From NCBI GenBank assembly GCA_041394245.1, contig JAWKIR010000002.1, positions 1,922,001-1,986,000 of the forward strand: DNA of 64,000 bases, given 5' to 3'. The notes beneath the pieces were generated by a model. It saw nothing but the letters and a program-made list of their open reading frames with translations. It searched no databases and was not told the DNA's origin. Positions 1 through 8,504 of the stretch are shown here, piece by piece. Each line of letters starts with the position of its first letter. The first letter of the stretch is position 1. Source of the stretch: Acidimicrobiales bacterium (GTDB lineage: Bacteria; Actinomycetota; Acidimicrobiia; Acidimicrobiales; Aldehydirespiratoraceae). Both the position numbers and the translations under genes were made by a program.

Positions 1-41
1 CGGAGGTCCTTGGCGGCGACCAGCCGGATGTCAGCCAGCAT
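1..41 (-). CDS. ccmB: Heme exporter permease CcmB, N-terminal fragment (runs off window)
   Basis: Only the first 13 codons lie inside the window. Read on the minus strand they give MLADIRLVAAKDL, which fits the amino end of a CcmB-type heme exporter permease. The ATG at 41 overlaps the last 11 bp of the ccmA-like gene, an arrangement typical of translationally coupled ccmAB genes. The assignment rests mainly on the neighbour, because too little protein is visible to recognise the family alone. Confidence 0.6.
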   Translation of the reverse strand, partial: MLADIRLVAAKDL

Positions 42-684
42 CGGTGACGTCTCCCGTGATGGTGCCACCGGAGACCGTGATCCGACGGGTGGCGAGGTCG
101 AGCGTGCGGTCGACCTCGTGCGACGACAACAAGACGGTCGCGCCGGCCGCCGCGGCATCGCCCACGAGACGGTCGACGAGATCCCGACCGGATGGGTCGA
201 GACCGGCGTGGGGCTCGTCGAGCAACCAGAGCCGGGGTCGCCGCACGACCACCGCGGCCAGCGCGACCCGCCGCCGTTGCCCGGCCGACAGCAGCCCGAC
301 CGACACGTCGTGGAGCCGATCGGCGACACCGAGGCGGGCCATGGCCGGCTCGACCGCGGCGGGGTCGACCCGCGACGCCCTCGCCCAGAAATCGAGGTTC
401 TCGCGAACCGTCAGGTCGTCGTAGAGGGCGGTGTCGTGTCCGAGCAGACCGACCGAGCGGCGGATGACCGGACGCTCGGTGTCGAGATCGTGGCCCAGCA
501 CCGATCCCTCGCCCGACTCGAGCCGCATGAGTCCGGCGCAGAGCCGCAGCAGCGTCGACTTGCCCGCCCCGTTGGGTCCCTGGAGCAGCACGACCTCGCC
601 CTCACCGACCTCGAGATCGATGCCCGCGAGGGCGGGGAAACGACCGATCAGGGCGACCGCGGCGCGCAGCCGGATGATGGACAC
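31..684 (-). CDS. ccmA: Heme ABC exporter ATP-binding protein CcmA
   Basis: A 217-residue ABC ATPase starting at GTG 684. Walker A is GPNGAGKST (about residues 36-44), the signature is LSAGQRRRVALA, and Walker B is RLWLLDEPHAGLDP. The short length, the odd LSAGQ signature and the 'EPHAGLD' Walker B are characteristic of CcmA, the ATPase that works with CcmB in cytochrome c maturation (heme delivery and release of holo-CcmE). The gene runs into ccmB with an 11-bp overlap. It is transcribed away from the sortase gene. Other single-domain ABC ATPases are possible but less likely given the CcmB-like start that follows. Confidence 0.85.
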   Translation of the reverse strand: MSIIRLRAAVALIGRFPALAGIDLEVGEGEVVLLQGPNGAGKSTLLRLCAGLMRLESGEGSVLGHDLDTERPVIRRSVGLLGHDTALYDDLTVRENLDFWARASRVDPAAVEPAMARLGVADRLHDVSVGLLSAGQRRRVALAAVVVRRPRLWLLDEPHAGLDPSGRDLVDRLVGDAAAAGATVLLSSHEVDRTLDLATRRITVSGGTITGDVTDAG

Positions 685-765
685 GACGAAAACGCTATCG
701 GCGACCGTGCTCAGCTCGCCCCTGCGTGCGCCGATAGGTTGCGCGTATGACCGGGTTTCTCGCCG

Positions 766-1926
766 ATGAGTGAGGTGCCGACGAGCGCACGTGTGCTCGG
801 CGCCGTCGGCCGTGGCCTGATCACCGCCGGTGTCGTCGTGCTGCTGTTCGTGGTGTTCCAGCTGTGGGGCACCAACCTCCAGGAAGCCCGCGCCCAGGAC
901 GGCCTGCGCGACGAATTCGACGGCACGCTCGCCGATGCCCAGTCACAACTCGCCGCGCTCGGCAGCGACGAGATCCCTGCGGGCGAGACCGACACCGAAC
1001 CCGGCACCCAGCCCAGCCCGGTCACCTCGTCGACGCTCCCCGGGGGGCTCACGGCCGAGGTGCTGCGCTACTTCTTCCCCGAAGACGGCGACGCGGTCGC
1101 ACGGATCGAGATCCCCTCCATCGGCGTCGACAAGATCGTGGTCAGCGGCGTCCAGGTCGCCGACCTGCGCAAGGGTCCCGGCCAGTACCCGGGCACCGCC
1201 GCGGTGGGCACCACCGGCAACACCTCCATCGCCGGTCACCGCACCACCTACGGCGCCCCGTTCAACCGTGTCGACGAACTCGCCCCGGGTGACGAGATCC
1301 ACGTGACCGGCATCCTCGGCCGGTTCACGTACCGGGTCATGGATCCCGAGATCGCGTACGCCGAGCAGATCACGACCGTCGACGAGTACGACGGCGGCCA
1401 CGTGATCGTCCGGCCGACGGCGACCTGGGTGCTCGGCGACTTCGGCGACAACCGCCTCACCCTCACCGCATGCCACCCCGAGCTCTCGAGCCGCCAGCGC
1501 ATCATCGTCGCCGCGGAACTCGTGGAGGCTCCCGCCGACGCCCCGGCGTTCGATCCCGAGACGATCGCGGCGCTCACCGACGACGGTGCGACCATCGCCG
1601 GCGAGGACGGCACCGACACGACATCGCCAAGCGGATCGCCGAGCGGATCGCCGACCGAGTCCTCCGGCGATGCGGTGGACGCGCCCGCGCGCCCGGCGAT
1701 CGCCGACCTCGACGACGGCCTCGACGGCGAACGCGAGGCGATCCCCGGCGCGGTGCTGTGGATGCTGGCGGCGACGACGATCTGGGTGATCGGCGGCGTG
1801 CTCGGACGCCGGTACTTCACCGAACGACTCCATCGGGTCGCCGTGCGCGGCGTCAGTCTCGTACCGGTGGCGGTCTGCCTGTGGTTCTCCTTCGAGATGA
1901 TCGATCGAGCCCTCCCCGCCGGCTGA
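766..1926 (+). CDS. Class D/E-type sortase with C-terminal membrane anchor
   Basis: A 386-residue membrane protein. It has an N-terminal transmembrane segment (about residues 15-35), a low-complexity linker, then a sortase domain (about residues 105-255). The three catalytic residues are visible: His in IAGHRTTYGAPF, Cys in LTLTACHPE and Arg in SSRQRIIV. A serine/glycine/proline linker (GSPSGSPT) and two further hydrophobic segments follow at the C terminus. Sortases cleave a sorting signal and attach surface proteins covalently to the cell wall or to pilins. No LPXTG-type substrate is obvious next to it. A TAGGTT -10 box lies at 735-740, giving a leader of about 20 nt. Confidence 0.85.
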   Translation: MSEVPTSARVLGAVGRGLITAGVVVLLFVVFQLWGTNLQEARAQDGLRDEFDGTLADAQSQLAALGSDEIPAGETDTEPGTQPSPVTSSTLPGGLTAEVLRYFFPEDGDAVARIEIPSIGVDKIVVSGVQVADLRKGPGQYPGTAAVGTTGNTSIAGHRTTYGAPFNRVDELAPGDEIHVTGILGRFTYRVMDPEIAYAEQITTVDEYDGGHVIVRPTATWVLGDFGDNRLTLTACHPELSSRQRIIVAAELVEAPADAPAFDPETIAALTDDGATIAGEDGTDTTSPSGSPSGSPTESSGDAVDAPARPAIADLDDGLDGEREAIPGAVLWMLAATTIWVIGGVLGRRYFTERLHRVAVRGVSLVPVAVCLWFSFEMIDRALPAG

Positions 1927-1945
1927 GCCATCTAGCCTCGACGAC

Positions 1946-2584
1946 GTGCACTCCCGTTGGGCCGCGACGCCGGCCATCACGACATTCCTCCTCGCCGCGC
2001 TCGTGCTGTCCGCCTGCGGTGGCGACCAGGGCGACAGCGCGCCGGCCAACGACCCGGCCCAGTTCGCCGCCGAGAACCTCGCCGCCAACCCGGACTCCCA
2101 ACGCGACGCCGATTCGGGGACCTCCACCGACGACACCGTCGCCGATGCGGACACGGACCCGGCGCCGCTCGATCCGACCCAGATCCCCGGCGAACCCGTC
2201 AACCAGTACAACCTCTCGGTGCGCGACTGCTTCGACCAGATCGAGGACCGCAGCGACGGCCTCCCGGTCACGATCACCACCAAGCTCCCGTGTGACGAGC
2301 CCCACCACTTCGAGGTGTTCGCACAGCTCACCTACCCGGCCGAACACCCGTCGATCTATCCGGGCGATGCCGTCATCAGGGACTACGCGCTCGCGTCGTG
2401 CTACCGGAAGTTCAGCTCATGGGTGGGCTCGGAGTACGAGCTCTCCGACCTCGAGATCGGTGTCATCATCCCGACGCAGGAGAACTTCGAGAGCAACGCC
2501 GCCCGCTACCGCGGCATCCACTGCTGGGTTCGCCACGAGGACGGCGAGCCGATGATCGGCACCTCGCGCGACTCCGGCTGGTAA
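1946..2584 (+). CDS. Septum-formation family lipoprotein
   Basis: A 212-residue protein with a lipoprotein signal peptide (hydrophobic stretch followed by LVLSACGG, lipobox Cys about residue 26). After an acidic, Thr/Asp-rich spacer comes a domain with the pattern of actinobacterial septum-formation proteins (PF13845): VRDCFDQI at the start, PCDEPHHFEVFAQ in the middle, and paired Cys residues with CYRKF and HCWV. In this family the conserved cysteines probably form disulfides outside the membrane. The GTG start at 1946 is supported by a -10 box TAGCCT at 1933-1938 only 7 nt upstream, so the mRNA is probably leaderless. The exact role is unknown. Confidence 0.75.
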   Translation: MHSRWAATPAITTFLLAALVLSACGGDQGDSAPANDPAQFAAENLAANPDSQRDADSGTSTDDTVADADTDPAPLDPTQIPGEPVNQYNLSVRDCFDQIEDRSDGLPVTITTKLPCDEPHHFEVFAQLTYPAEHPSIYPGDAVIRDYALASCYRKFSSWVGSEYELSDLEIGVIIPTQENFESNAARYRGIHCWVRHEDGEPMIGTSRDSGW

Positions 2585-2593
2585 TTTTCGCCC

Positions 2594-3301
2594 GTGACAC
2601 TCGCACCGATCATCCTCGCGGTGTGTGCGGGCCTCCTCGTCGGCTTCGTGCGCCGGGGTCGCCTGGCCTCGATCGCCCGCACCCGCATTCGCCGCCCCGA
2701 GTTCCTCGCGGTGGCGATCGGCGCCAGCCTGTTCGTCGACATGACCGACACCGGTCCGTCGGGATTGATCGCCCTGCTCGGCCTCGTCGGCGGACTCGCC
2801 TTCGCCGTCGTCAACCTCCACCTCGCCGGTATGACCGTGATCGCCGTGGGCATCACCGCCAACCTCCTTCCGATCGCCCTCAACGGCTCCATGCCGGTAC
2901 GCCCCGATGCCTTGGTCGAGGCCGAGATGGTGACGGTCGACGAACTCCCCCGTGTCAGCCTCAACGGCGCCCGTGAACTCTCCGACGATTCGACGATCCT
3001 GCCGGCGCTCGGCGACACCTTCCCGGTGCGCTGGACGCATCAGGTCGTGTCCATCGGCGACCTCGTCATGATGGTCGGCCTCGCCGACCTCGTCGCCAAC
3101 CTCATGCTCCAGCGCCGGCGCCGCCGCCTGCACCCGAGCGCGCTACCGGCCCTCGAAGCGCTCGGCTGGCGCGAGGAGATCGACCTCACGTCCGAGGTCG
3201 GCGTGACCCGTGTCGACCTCCGCGACGAGATCGACCTGCGCGACCGGATGGAACCCGGCTGGATCGACGCGGATCAGAACGATCCGGCGACGCCCGGCTG
3301 A
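2594..3301 (+). CDS. DUF5317 family membrane protein
   Basis: A 235-residue protein beginning GTG, 9 bp after the septum-formation lipoprotein gene, so probably co-transcribed. It has several hydrophobic segments (about residues 4-18, 36-52, 58-72 and 80-95), then a soluble loop, a final hydrophobic segment near residues 155-172 and an Arg-rich, cytoplasmic-looking tail. The sequence NLLPIALNGSMPV, followed by a loop and the late membrane segment, is the hallmark of DUF5317, a family found mostly in actinobacteria with no known function. The last 28 bp overlap the convergent hydrolase gene tail to tail. Confidence 0.75.
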   Translation: MTLAPIILAVCAGLLVGFVRRGRLASIARTRIRRPEFLAVAIGASLFVDMTDTGPSGLIALLGLVGGLAFAVVNLHLAGMTVIAVGITANLLPIALNGSMPVRPDALVEAEMVTVDELPRVSLNGARELSDDSTILPALGDTFPVRWTHQVVSIGDLVMMVGLADLVANLMLQRRRRRLHPSALPALEALGWREEIDLTSEVGVTRVDLRDEIDLRDRMEPGWIDADQNDPATPG

Positions 3302-4479
3302 GCGACCGCCATCAGGAGCGCCAACCCGGTCCACGACTGAGGGATCGCGCCGAGACCCACCCCGGTGTCGCCGTTCCAGTACTCGGCCAACCCCGACTCG
3401 ATCGCACCCGACACGGTCGTGGTGCGCACGACTTCGGCGGCGTCGGCCTCGCCCGCCCGGTCGAGGGCGATCCAGAGCAGATAGGCGAGCTGTGGCCAGA
3501 CCGGCCCGCGCCAGTAGGTCGAGGCCGCATACGTCGGTTCGCCGACGTGCACACCACGGGGACCGAACGCGGACGCATAGGCATCCTCGTCGAGCAGCTC
3601 CTCGACCACGCGGTGTCGGGCCCTGCGGTCGGCGGTCACCAACAGCGGGAGCAGACCATCGGCGGTGCGGCTGCGGCCCGAACCGGTCTCGGTCGGCCCG
3701 ACGTCGACCCAGGTCCGCAGATCCCGGTCGAAGCGGGCATCGATCGAACCCACGAGTTCGTCGACCGCCGCGCTCATCGACCCGTCGCCGGTCGCCGACG
3801 CGAGTTCGCGTGCATTGAACGCGACCAGCGCGTTGAACCCGACCGAGGCCACGGGGAACTTCGGGTTGTGGAGGGGTTCGCCGGCATCGCCGCGCTCGAC
3901 GTGGGCGAGCAGGTCGACCTTGTGGACCCGCCAGCGCTCCAGTTCGAAACCCTCGCCGGGGCAGAGGTCGTCCCAGCGGGGTGAGTCGTCACACCCCGTC
4001 TCCCACGGGTGGACGATCTCGATCAGGCCGCCGGTGCGACGTCGGCCGTGCAAGAGGTGGCTCAGCGCCCGGGCGGCCGCGTCGACGAGCGCCGGCGGCA
4101 CCTCGATCCCGCGCCGCACGAGCTCGGCGACGGTGTGGCCGAACATCGGCGGCTGGGTGATCGACGAGGCCCCTCGCCTCCCCCACAACTCGACCGGCCG
4201 CTCCGGATCGAGCTGATAGCCCATGTGGGCGACGAATCCGGCCGAGTCGATCGTCGACAGGGCCGCCGACAGCTCGGCGACGGCACGTTCGGGCTCACCC
4301 AACTCGGCCCAGATCAGCGAGTGGAAGCAGCTGTCCCAGAGCCAGAGCCACGGGTAGACCTCGGTGTTCGGCGCCGTGTAGCCCTCCGACTCCACCCAGG
4401 CGGCGTCGAGGGCGGCGCGGACGTCGCCGCGGAGATTCGGGGTGCGGTCGGGTGGATCTCCCGGCATGGTGTCGTGCAT
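3274..4479 (-). CDS. GH63-like glycoside hydrolase (MGH1/mannosylglycerate hydrolase type)
   Basis: A protein of about 400 residues with the look of an (alpha/alpha)6-barrel hydrolase related to GH63 and mannosylglycerate hydrolases. Telling stretches are YPWLWLWDSCFHS near the N terminus, SSITQPPMFGHTV, and YWRGPVWPQLAYLLW followed by YWNGDTG near the C terminus. These enzymes hydrolyse glucosides or mannosyl-glycerate type compatible solutes. The start is uncertain: ATG 4479 and ATG 4467 are both possible. ATG 4479 lies on the same CATG tetranucleotide as the start of the divergent glycosyltransferase. The pairing with a GT4 glycosyltransferase suggests turnover and synthesis of the same glycoside. 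Substrate unknown. Confidence 0.75.
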   Translation of the reverse strand: MHDTMPGDPPDRTPNLRGDVRAALDAAWVESEGYTAPNTEVYPWLWLWDSCFHSLIWAELGEPERAVAELSAALSTIDSAGFVAHMGYQLDPERPVELWGRRGASSITQPPMFGHTVAELVRRGIEVPPALVDAAARALSHLLHGRRRTGGLIEIVHPWETGCDDSPRWDDLCPGEGFELERWRVHKVDLLAHVERGDAGEPLHNPKFPVASVGFNALVAFNARELASATGDGSMSAAVDELVGSIDARFDRDLRTWVDVGPTETGSGRSRTADGLLPLLVTADRRARHRVVEELLDEDAYASAFGPRGVHVGEPTYAASTYWRGPVWPQLAYLLWIALDRAGEADAAEVVRTTTVSGAIESGLAEYWNGDTGVGLGAIPQSWTGLALLMAVAQPGVAGSF

Positions 4480-5521
4480 GGGCAGCGCTGCGTTCGTCTC
4501 GTTCCGACTCGGAGTCACCGACGGCGTGTCGGTCGTGGCTCGCAACTGGCAACGGGCGTTCGAGCAGCTGGGCTACTCGGTGCACACCGTCGCCGGCGAC
4601 GGGCCGGTCGATCGGACCGTACCGGGCCTCGCCATCGAGGCCACGGACCCGCCCACGACCGATGAGGTCCGAGCCGCGATCGGCGACGTCGATCTCGTCG
4701 TCGTCGAGAACCTCTGCACGATCCCACTGAACCTGCCGGCCGCCCGCGTGGTCGCCGAGGTCCTGGCCGGGCGACCGGCGATCCTCCATCACCACGACCC
4801 GCCCTGGCAGCGCGAACACTGGGCTCACATCACCGAACTGCCGCCGCGCGACCCGGCCTGGCGCCACGTCACGATCAACCAGCTGACGCGCCGGGAGATG
4901 CACGACCGCGGCTACGAGGCGACGTGCATCTACAACGGGTTCCCCGTCGCGACCGGCACCGGCGACCGGGCGGGAGTGCGCCGACGGCTCGGCATCGACG
5001 ACGACACCCTCCTCCTCGCCCATCCGGTCCGGGCGATTCCTCGCAAGAACATCCCCGCCGCCGTGCGCCTCGCCGAACAACTGGGCGGCACCTACTGGTT
5101 GTGGGGTCCCGCCGAGGACGGCTACGACGACGAGTTGGCGCGCATCCTCGCCGCCGCGACCTGCCCGGTGGTGCGGGGCACGAGCGGGGAATCGGCCGTC
5201 GACCTCTACGGCGCCGCCGACGCCGTGTTGTTCCCCAGCACCTGGGAGGGGTTCGGCAATCCCCCCGTCGAGGCGGCCATCCACCGAGTCCCGTGTGCGG
5301 TCGGTTCCTACCCCGTGGCCGATGAACTGCGGGCCCTCGGGCTGGAGTGGTATCCGGCCGACGACCCCGAGCCACTGCGCCACGCGATCGAGCACCCCGA
5401 CGAGGCCCGACTCGAACGGAACCGACGCATCGCGGTCGAACGATTGTCGCTCGATGCCATGCGCGACGAGATCGCCGCCCTCCTCGCCGAGCCGGGGTGG
5501 CTGGCCGGGCGCCTACAGTGA
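4478..5521 (+). CDS. Glycosyltransferase family 4
   Basis: A 347-residue GT-B fold enzyme. The N-terminal half begins with SFRLGVTDGVSV, the usual glycine-rich acceptor loop, followed by HHHDPPW. The C-terminal nucleotide-sugar domain has RAIPRKNI and the E-x7-E motif in STWEGFGNPPVEAA. This is the GT4 pattern of retaining glycosyltransferases that use UDP-, GDP- or ADP-sugars. I start it at ATG 4478 because GVTDGVSV should lie close to the N terminus; an upstream GTG at 4442 would add 12 unlikely residues. It is divergent from the GH63-like hydrolase and overlaps the following small membrane gene by 4 bp. Confidence 0.85.
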   Translation: MGSAAFVSFRLGVTDGVSVVARNWQRAFEQLGYSVHTVAGDGPVDRTVPGLAIEATDPPTTDEVRAAIGDVDLVVVENLCTIPLNLPAARVVAEVLAGRPAILHHHDPPWQREHWAHITELPPRDPAWRHVTINQLTRREMHDRGYEATCIYNGFPVATGTGDRAGVRRRLGIDDDTLLLAHPVRAIPRKNIPAAVRLAEQLGGTYWLWGPAEDGYDDELARILAAATCPVVRGTSGESAVDLYGAADAVLFPSTWEGFGNPPVEAAIHRVPCAVGSYPVADELRALGLEWYPADDPEPLRHAIEHPDEARLERNRRIAVERLSLDAMRDEIAALLAEPGWLAGRLQ

Positions 5522-5796
5522 ACGCCGTGGCCCCCGACGACGATCCGATCCTCATCCAGCGGGCCAAGGCACTCCGGCTCGCCAACACGGGACAGCGGAT
5601 CGGCTACCTGCTCTACGCCATCGCGATCATCGTGTTCCTCATCGGCCTCGTGACCGACTTCAACGGCACCGTCTCCGCGATCGTGACCTTCGGGGTCATC
5701 GCGGGGTCGATCGTCCTCGCCCCCGCCATCCTCGCGGGCTACGCGGTGAAGGCAGCTGTTCGAGACGACCTGGAGCACGGTCGAGACATCGGCTGA
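5518..5796 (+). CDS. Small membrane protein of unknown function
   Basis: A 92-residue protein with two hydrophobic segments, GYLLYAIAIIVFLIGLV and VTFGVIAGSIVLAPAILAG, and a charged C-terminal end (DDLEHGRDIG). The GTG start at 5518 overlaps the stop of the glycosyltransferase gene (GTGA), which implies translational coupling; a second GTG at 5527 is possible. I do not recognise the family. Conserved small two-helix proteins of this kind are common in actinobacteria and mostly uncharacterised. Confidence 0.7.
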   Translation: MNAVAPDDDPILIQRAKALRLANTGQRIGYLLYAIAIIVFLIGLVTDFNGTVSAIVTFGVIAGSIVLAPAILAGYAVKAAVRDDLEHGRDIG

Positions 5797-5822
5797 CCCG
5801 GCGCGTTCGCTAGGGTGCCGCC

Positions 5823-6407
5823 GTGACCGTCCGCCTTCCCGCCGCCGAACGACGAGTGCAGCTGCTCGCGGCCGCGCGTTCGGTGTTCGCGGCGGAGGGA
5901 TTCCAGAGCGCGACGATGGAGACGGTCGCCGGCGAGGCGGGCATCACCAAGCCGGTGCTCTACCAACACTTCTCGTCGAAACGGGAGCTCTTCCTCGAGC
6001 TACTCCGCGATGTCGGCGACCGGCTCGCCGCCGAGGTCGGCGAGGCCGCCCGGGCCGCGCCGACGGGAGAGGCGAAGGTCGTCGAGGGGTTCGCCGCCTA
6101 CTTCCGTTTCGTCGACGATCACCCCGACGACTTCCGTCTCCTCTTCGGAGAAGGGGTCCGCACCGACCCCGACTTCGCGCGGGCCGTGGCCGACGTCGAG
6201 CGTCAGCTGGCGATCTTCATCGCCGCCCTGATCGAGATCGACGACCTGAACGAGGCCGACCGGCTGGTGCTCGCCCACGGCATTCTCGGCATGGCCGAAG
6301 CCACGGGCCGACACTGGATCGCGGCCGGCGGACACGGCGATGTCGATGCCCTCGCGGCGCGGGTGGCCGATCTCGCCTGGCTGGGACTACGGGGTCGACG
6401 GCGCTGA
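5823..6407 (+). CDS. TetR family transcriptional regulator
   Basis: A 194-residue protein with a TetR helix-turn-helix at the N terminus: RRVQLLAAARSVFAAEGFQS, then METVAGEAGITKPVLYQHFSSKRELF. The C-terminal helical domain would bind an unknown ligand and form the dimer. The GTG start at 5823 lies 6 nt after a TAGGGT -10 box at 5811-5816, so the transcript is probably leaderless. No adjacent divergent target gene is present, and the preceding gene points the same way. Confidence 0.9.
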   Translation: MTVRLPAAERRVQLLAAARSVFAAEGFQSATMETVAGEAGITKPVLYQHFSSKRELFLELLRDVGDRLAAEVGEAARAAPTGEAKVVEGFAAYFRFVDDHPDDFRLLFGEGVRTDPDFARAVADVERQLAIFIAALIEIDDLNEADRLVLAHGILGMAEATGRHWIAAGGHGDVDALAARVADLAWLGLRGRRR

Positions 6408-6414
6408 CCACACC

Positions 6415-6451
6415 GCTCTCATGAAGCAGCTCTCATGAGCAGCTCTCATGA
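6415..6451. repeat. Three short direct repeats GCTCTCATGA
   Basis: The 10-mer GCTCTCATGA occurs at 6415-6424, 6429-6438 and 6442-6451, spaced 14 and 13 bp apart, in the gap between the TetR and NUDIX stop codons. The last copy covers the NUDIX stop codon. Each copy contains the palindrome TCATGA. No function is evident; it may be a replication-slippage product. Confidence 0.7.
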
Positions 6452-6961
6452 AACAGTGCGGCCGCCGTGTTCGGGCGGCGGCGTGATGTCGATCGGCTCC
6501 GCCGGAATCTCCCCCGCCACCAGGGCGGGCAGGAACTCCCGCAACCGGTAGGGCACGGTCGGCTCGTCGTTGGCCAGCAGGTCGTCGAGGGTCCACCACT
6601 GCGCCCCCTGGAACGCAGCCGCTTCGAGCGCCTCGAGGCCCCGCGGGTTGTATTCGCCCCCGTCACACCAGGCGACATGGATGAAGTCGTCGGACTCGAA
6701 GTGGTAGCCGGCGAAGGTGTACTCGGTCTGCTGGGTCCAGACACACGGCCCCATCTCGACATCGGGAATGCCGGTCTCCTCGTGCAACTCGCGCAGTGCG
6801 GCATGCCCCGACGGCTCGCCTCGCCCCATTCCCCCGCCGGGGATCTCCCACCACTCGGGCTTGTAGGGATCGACAGGATCCTCCGCACGGATCAGGAAGA
6901 TCCGACCTTCCCGGTCGAGAAGCACCGTGCGGGCACAGGGGCGCCGGAAGCTGAAGGACAT
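6446..6961 (-). CDS. NUDIX hydrolase
   Basis: A 171-residue NUDIX protein. The Nudix box is complete: G-x5-E-x7-REL-x-EE-x-G-I, seen as GGMGRGE then RELHEETGI (about residues 46-68), providing the metal-binding glutamates. The family hydrolyses nucleoside diphosphates linked to another group. The substrate cannot be told from sequence. The start at ATG 6961 is supported by a -10 box TAGGTT (plus-strand positions 6969-6974) 7 nt upstream; that box overlaps the stop codon of the upstream thioesterase gene. Confidence 0.9.
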   Translation of the reverse strand: MSFSFRRPCARTVLLDREGRIFLIRAEDPVDPYKPEWWEIPGGGMGRGEPSGHAALRELHEETGIPDVEMGPCVWTQQTEYTFAGYHFESDDFIHVAWCDGGEYNPRGLEALEAAAFQGAQWWTLDDLLANDEPTVPYRLREFLPALVAGEIPAEPIDITPPPEHGGRTVS

Positions 6962-6971
6962 TCGCGGCAAC

Positions 6972-7787
6972 CTAGCCCTTCGGGGCGATCTCTCGGAGGA
7001 GGACTTCCTGGGCGACCGACGCGACGTGGACACCGTCGCGGGTCCAGATCTCACCGAACGAGATGCCACGGGCGCCGTAGACCCCCGACGACCGGAAGTC
7101 GTGGAGGCACCACTCGTCGGCCCGCGCCGGCCGATGGAACCAGACCGTGTGGTCGAGACTCGCGCCCATGTAGGGATGCTCGTAGTCCTCCTCCATGACG
7201 AATCGCGCCCGCCCGGCGGGGTGGACGATCTCGACCGCGTCGGTCGCCACGTCGTCGCTGGCGAAGGCATGACCGAGCAGGTGCATCAGCGGGTCGTCGC
7301 CGATGTCGGGCACCCGGACCCACGCCCGGGCCAGGTTCTCGTCGTGGGGCATCGGCCGCCGTTGGAGGAGCGGGGACCAGTCGACCGCGGGCAGATCCTC
7401 GGGCGGCGCGACCGGAGACGGCATACCGATCGACGTCGCATCGGCCGCCTCCTCGTGGATCTGGAACGAGGCCGAGAGGTTGAGGATCGCACCGCTGGAC
7501 TGGCGGGCGACCACCCGTCGGGTGACGAACGAACGTCCGTCGCGAATACGGTCGACCTCGAACCGGATGGGCTGATCGGAGTCGCCACCGCGGATGAAGT
7601 AGGCGTGCATCGAATGGGGGACGTAGCCGTCGGGGACGGTCCGCGCGGCGGCCCACAGCCCCTGGGCGGCGACCTGGCCGCCGTAGACCCGGCCCCACGG
7701 ATAGCGAGCGCTCCCGCCGACCCACACATCGGGGCCGTGCTCGGCCATCTCGAACAACTGGGCGAAACGAGTGATGTCGCTGCTCAC
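6972..7787 (-). CDS. tesB: Acyl-CoA thioesterase II (TesB family)
   Basis: A 271-residue double hot-dog thioesterase. The N-terminal half has the typical RVYGGQVAAQGLWAA stretch and HSMHAYFIRGG. The C-terminal half has SLDHTVWFHRPARADEWCLHD, containing the catalytic Asp, and ends in RDGVHVASVAQEVLLR. These are classic TesB features; the enzyme releases free acid from acyl-CoA. GTG 7787 is chosen because a -10 box TAGGGT lies at 7796-7801 on the minus strand, 8 nt upstream, and because family members begin shortly before the first hot-dog fold. Confidence 0.9.
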   Translation of the reverse strand: MSSDITRFAQLFEMAEHGPDVWVGGSARYPWGRVYGGQVAAQGLWAAARTVPDGYVPHSMHAYFIRGGDSDQPIRFEVDRIRDGRSFVTRRVVARQSSGAILNLSASFQIHEEAADATSIGMPSPVAPPEDLPAVDWSPLLQRRPMPHDENLARAWVRVPDIGDDPLMHLLGHAFASDDVATDAVEIVHPAGRARFVMEEDYEHPYMGASLDHTVWFHRPARADEWCLHDFRSSGVYGARGISFGEIWTRDGVHVASVAQEVLLREIAPKG

Positions 7788-7847
7788 GGCCGTCGACCCT
7801 ATCCAGCCGCGGTGCCGCCAACGCCCGCCACGTGCCACGATCACCCG

Positions 7848-8504
7848 GTGAGCACTCGGCCGTTCCAACTCCGCACCCTGACGATCGGCGACGATCCGGC
7901 GACCTGGGTGGCCGCCGGATTCATGGTCGACGGCGGCACGATCCGCGTGGGGAACACCATGATCTCGCTCGTCGGAACCGACCGGGGCAGAGGGATCCTC
8001 ACGGCGAACGTCGACGGCCTCGCCGGACGGATCGACGGCATGCCCTTCGACGGTACGCAGCCCGACCCCGCCGAACCCGTGCCTGTCCACGCCAACGGCG
8101 TGATCGCCCTCGATCATCTCGTCGCCATGAGCCCCGACATGGACCGCACCACCGAGGCGCTGTCCCTCTCCGGCCTGGAACCGCGTCGGACCCGGACCTT
8201 CGACGCGGGCGGCAGCACCCGGCGGCAGTGCTTCTTCTGGATGGGCGACGTCATCCTCGAGCTGGCCGGCGACGACGACGCCCACGGCGACGGCCCGGCG
8301 CTCCTCTGGGGACTCGCGTTCACCTGTGCCGACCTCGACGAATCGGCCCGACGACTGGGCGAGCGACTCGGCCCTGCGAAACCCGCCGTTCAGAAGGCCC
8401 GGGAGATCGCGACGTTGCGCACGAAGGAACTCGACATCTCGGTTCCCATCGTGCTCATGTCCCCCCACCCCGACGACGACGCGCCCGAACCCGCCGATGC
8501 GTGA
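7848..8504 (+). CDS. VOC-fold (glyoxalase-like) protein
   Basis: A 218-residue protein. The first part, VAAGFMVDGGTIRVGNTMI, and the central IALDHLVAMSPDMDRTTEAL with QCFFWMGDVILELAG match the beta-alpha-beta-beta-beta units of the vicinal oxygen chelate superfamily. Possible metal ligands are His in ALDHLV and Glu in VILELAG. The last part, WGLAFTCADLDES, resembles the second VOC module. Substrate unknown. The GTG start at 7848 is 60 bp from the divergent tesB start. The stop overlaps the start of the next small lipoprotein gene by 8 bp. Confidence 0.7.
   Translation: MSTRPFQLRTLTIGDDPATWVAAGFMVDGGTIRVGNTMISLVGTDRGRGILTANVDGLAGRIDGMPFDGTQPDPAEPVPVHANGVIALDHLVAMSPDMDRTTEALSLSGLEPRRTRTFDAGGSTRRQCFFWMGDVILELAGDDDAHGDGPALLWGLAFTCADLDESARRLGERLGPAKPAVQKAREIATLRTKELDISVPIVLMSPHPDDDAPEPADA

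Noticed and set aside
747..773. Eight-codon leaderless mini-frame overlapping the sortase start
   Set aside because: ATG 747 lies 6 nt after the TAGGTT box and its stop overlaps the sortase ATG. It could be a coupling leader peptide, but so short a frame can arise by chance and nothing else supports it.
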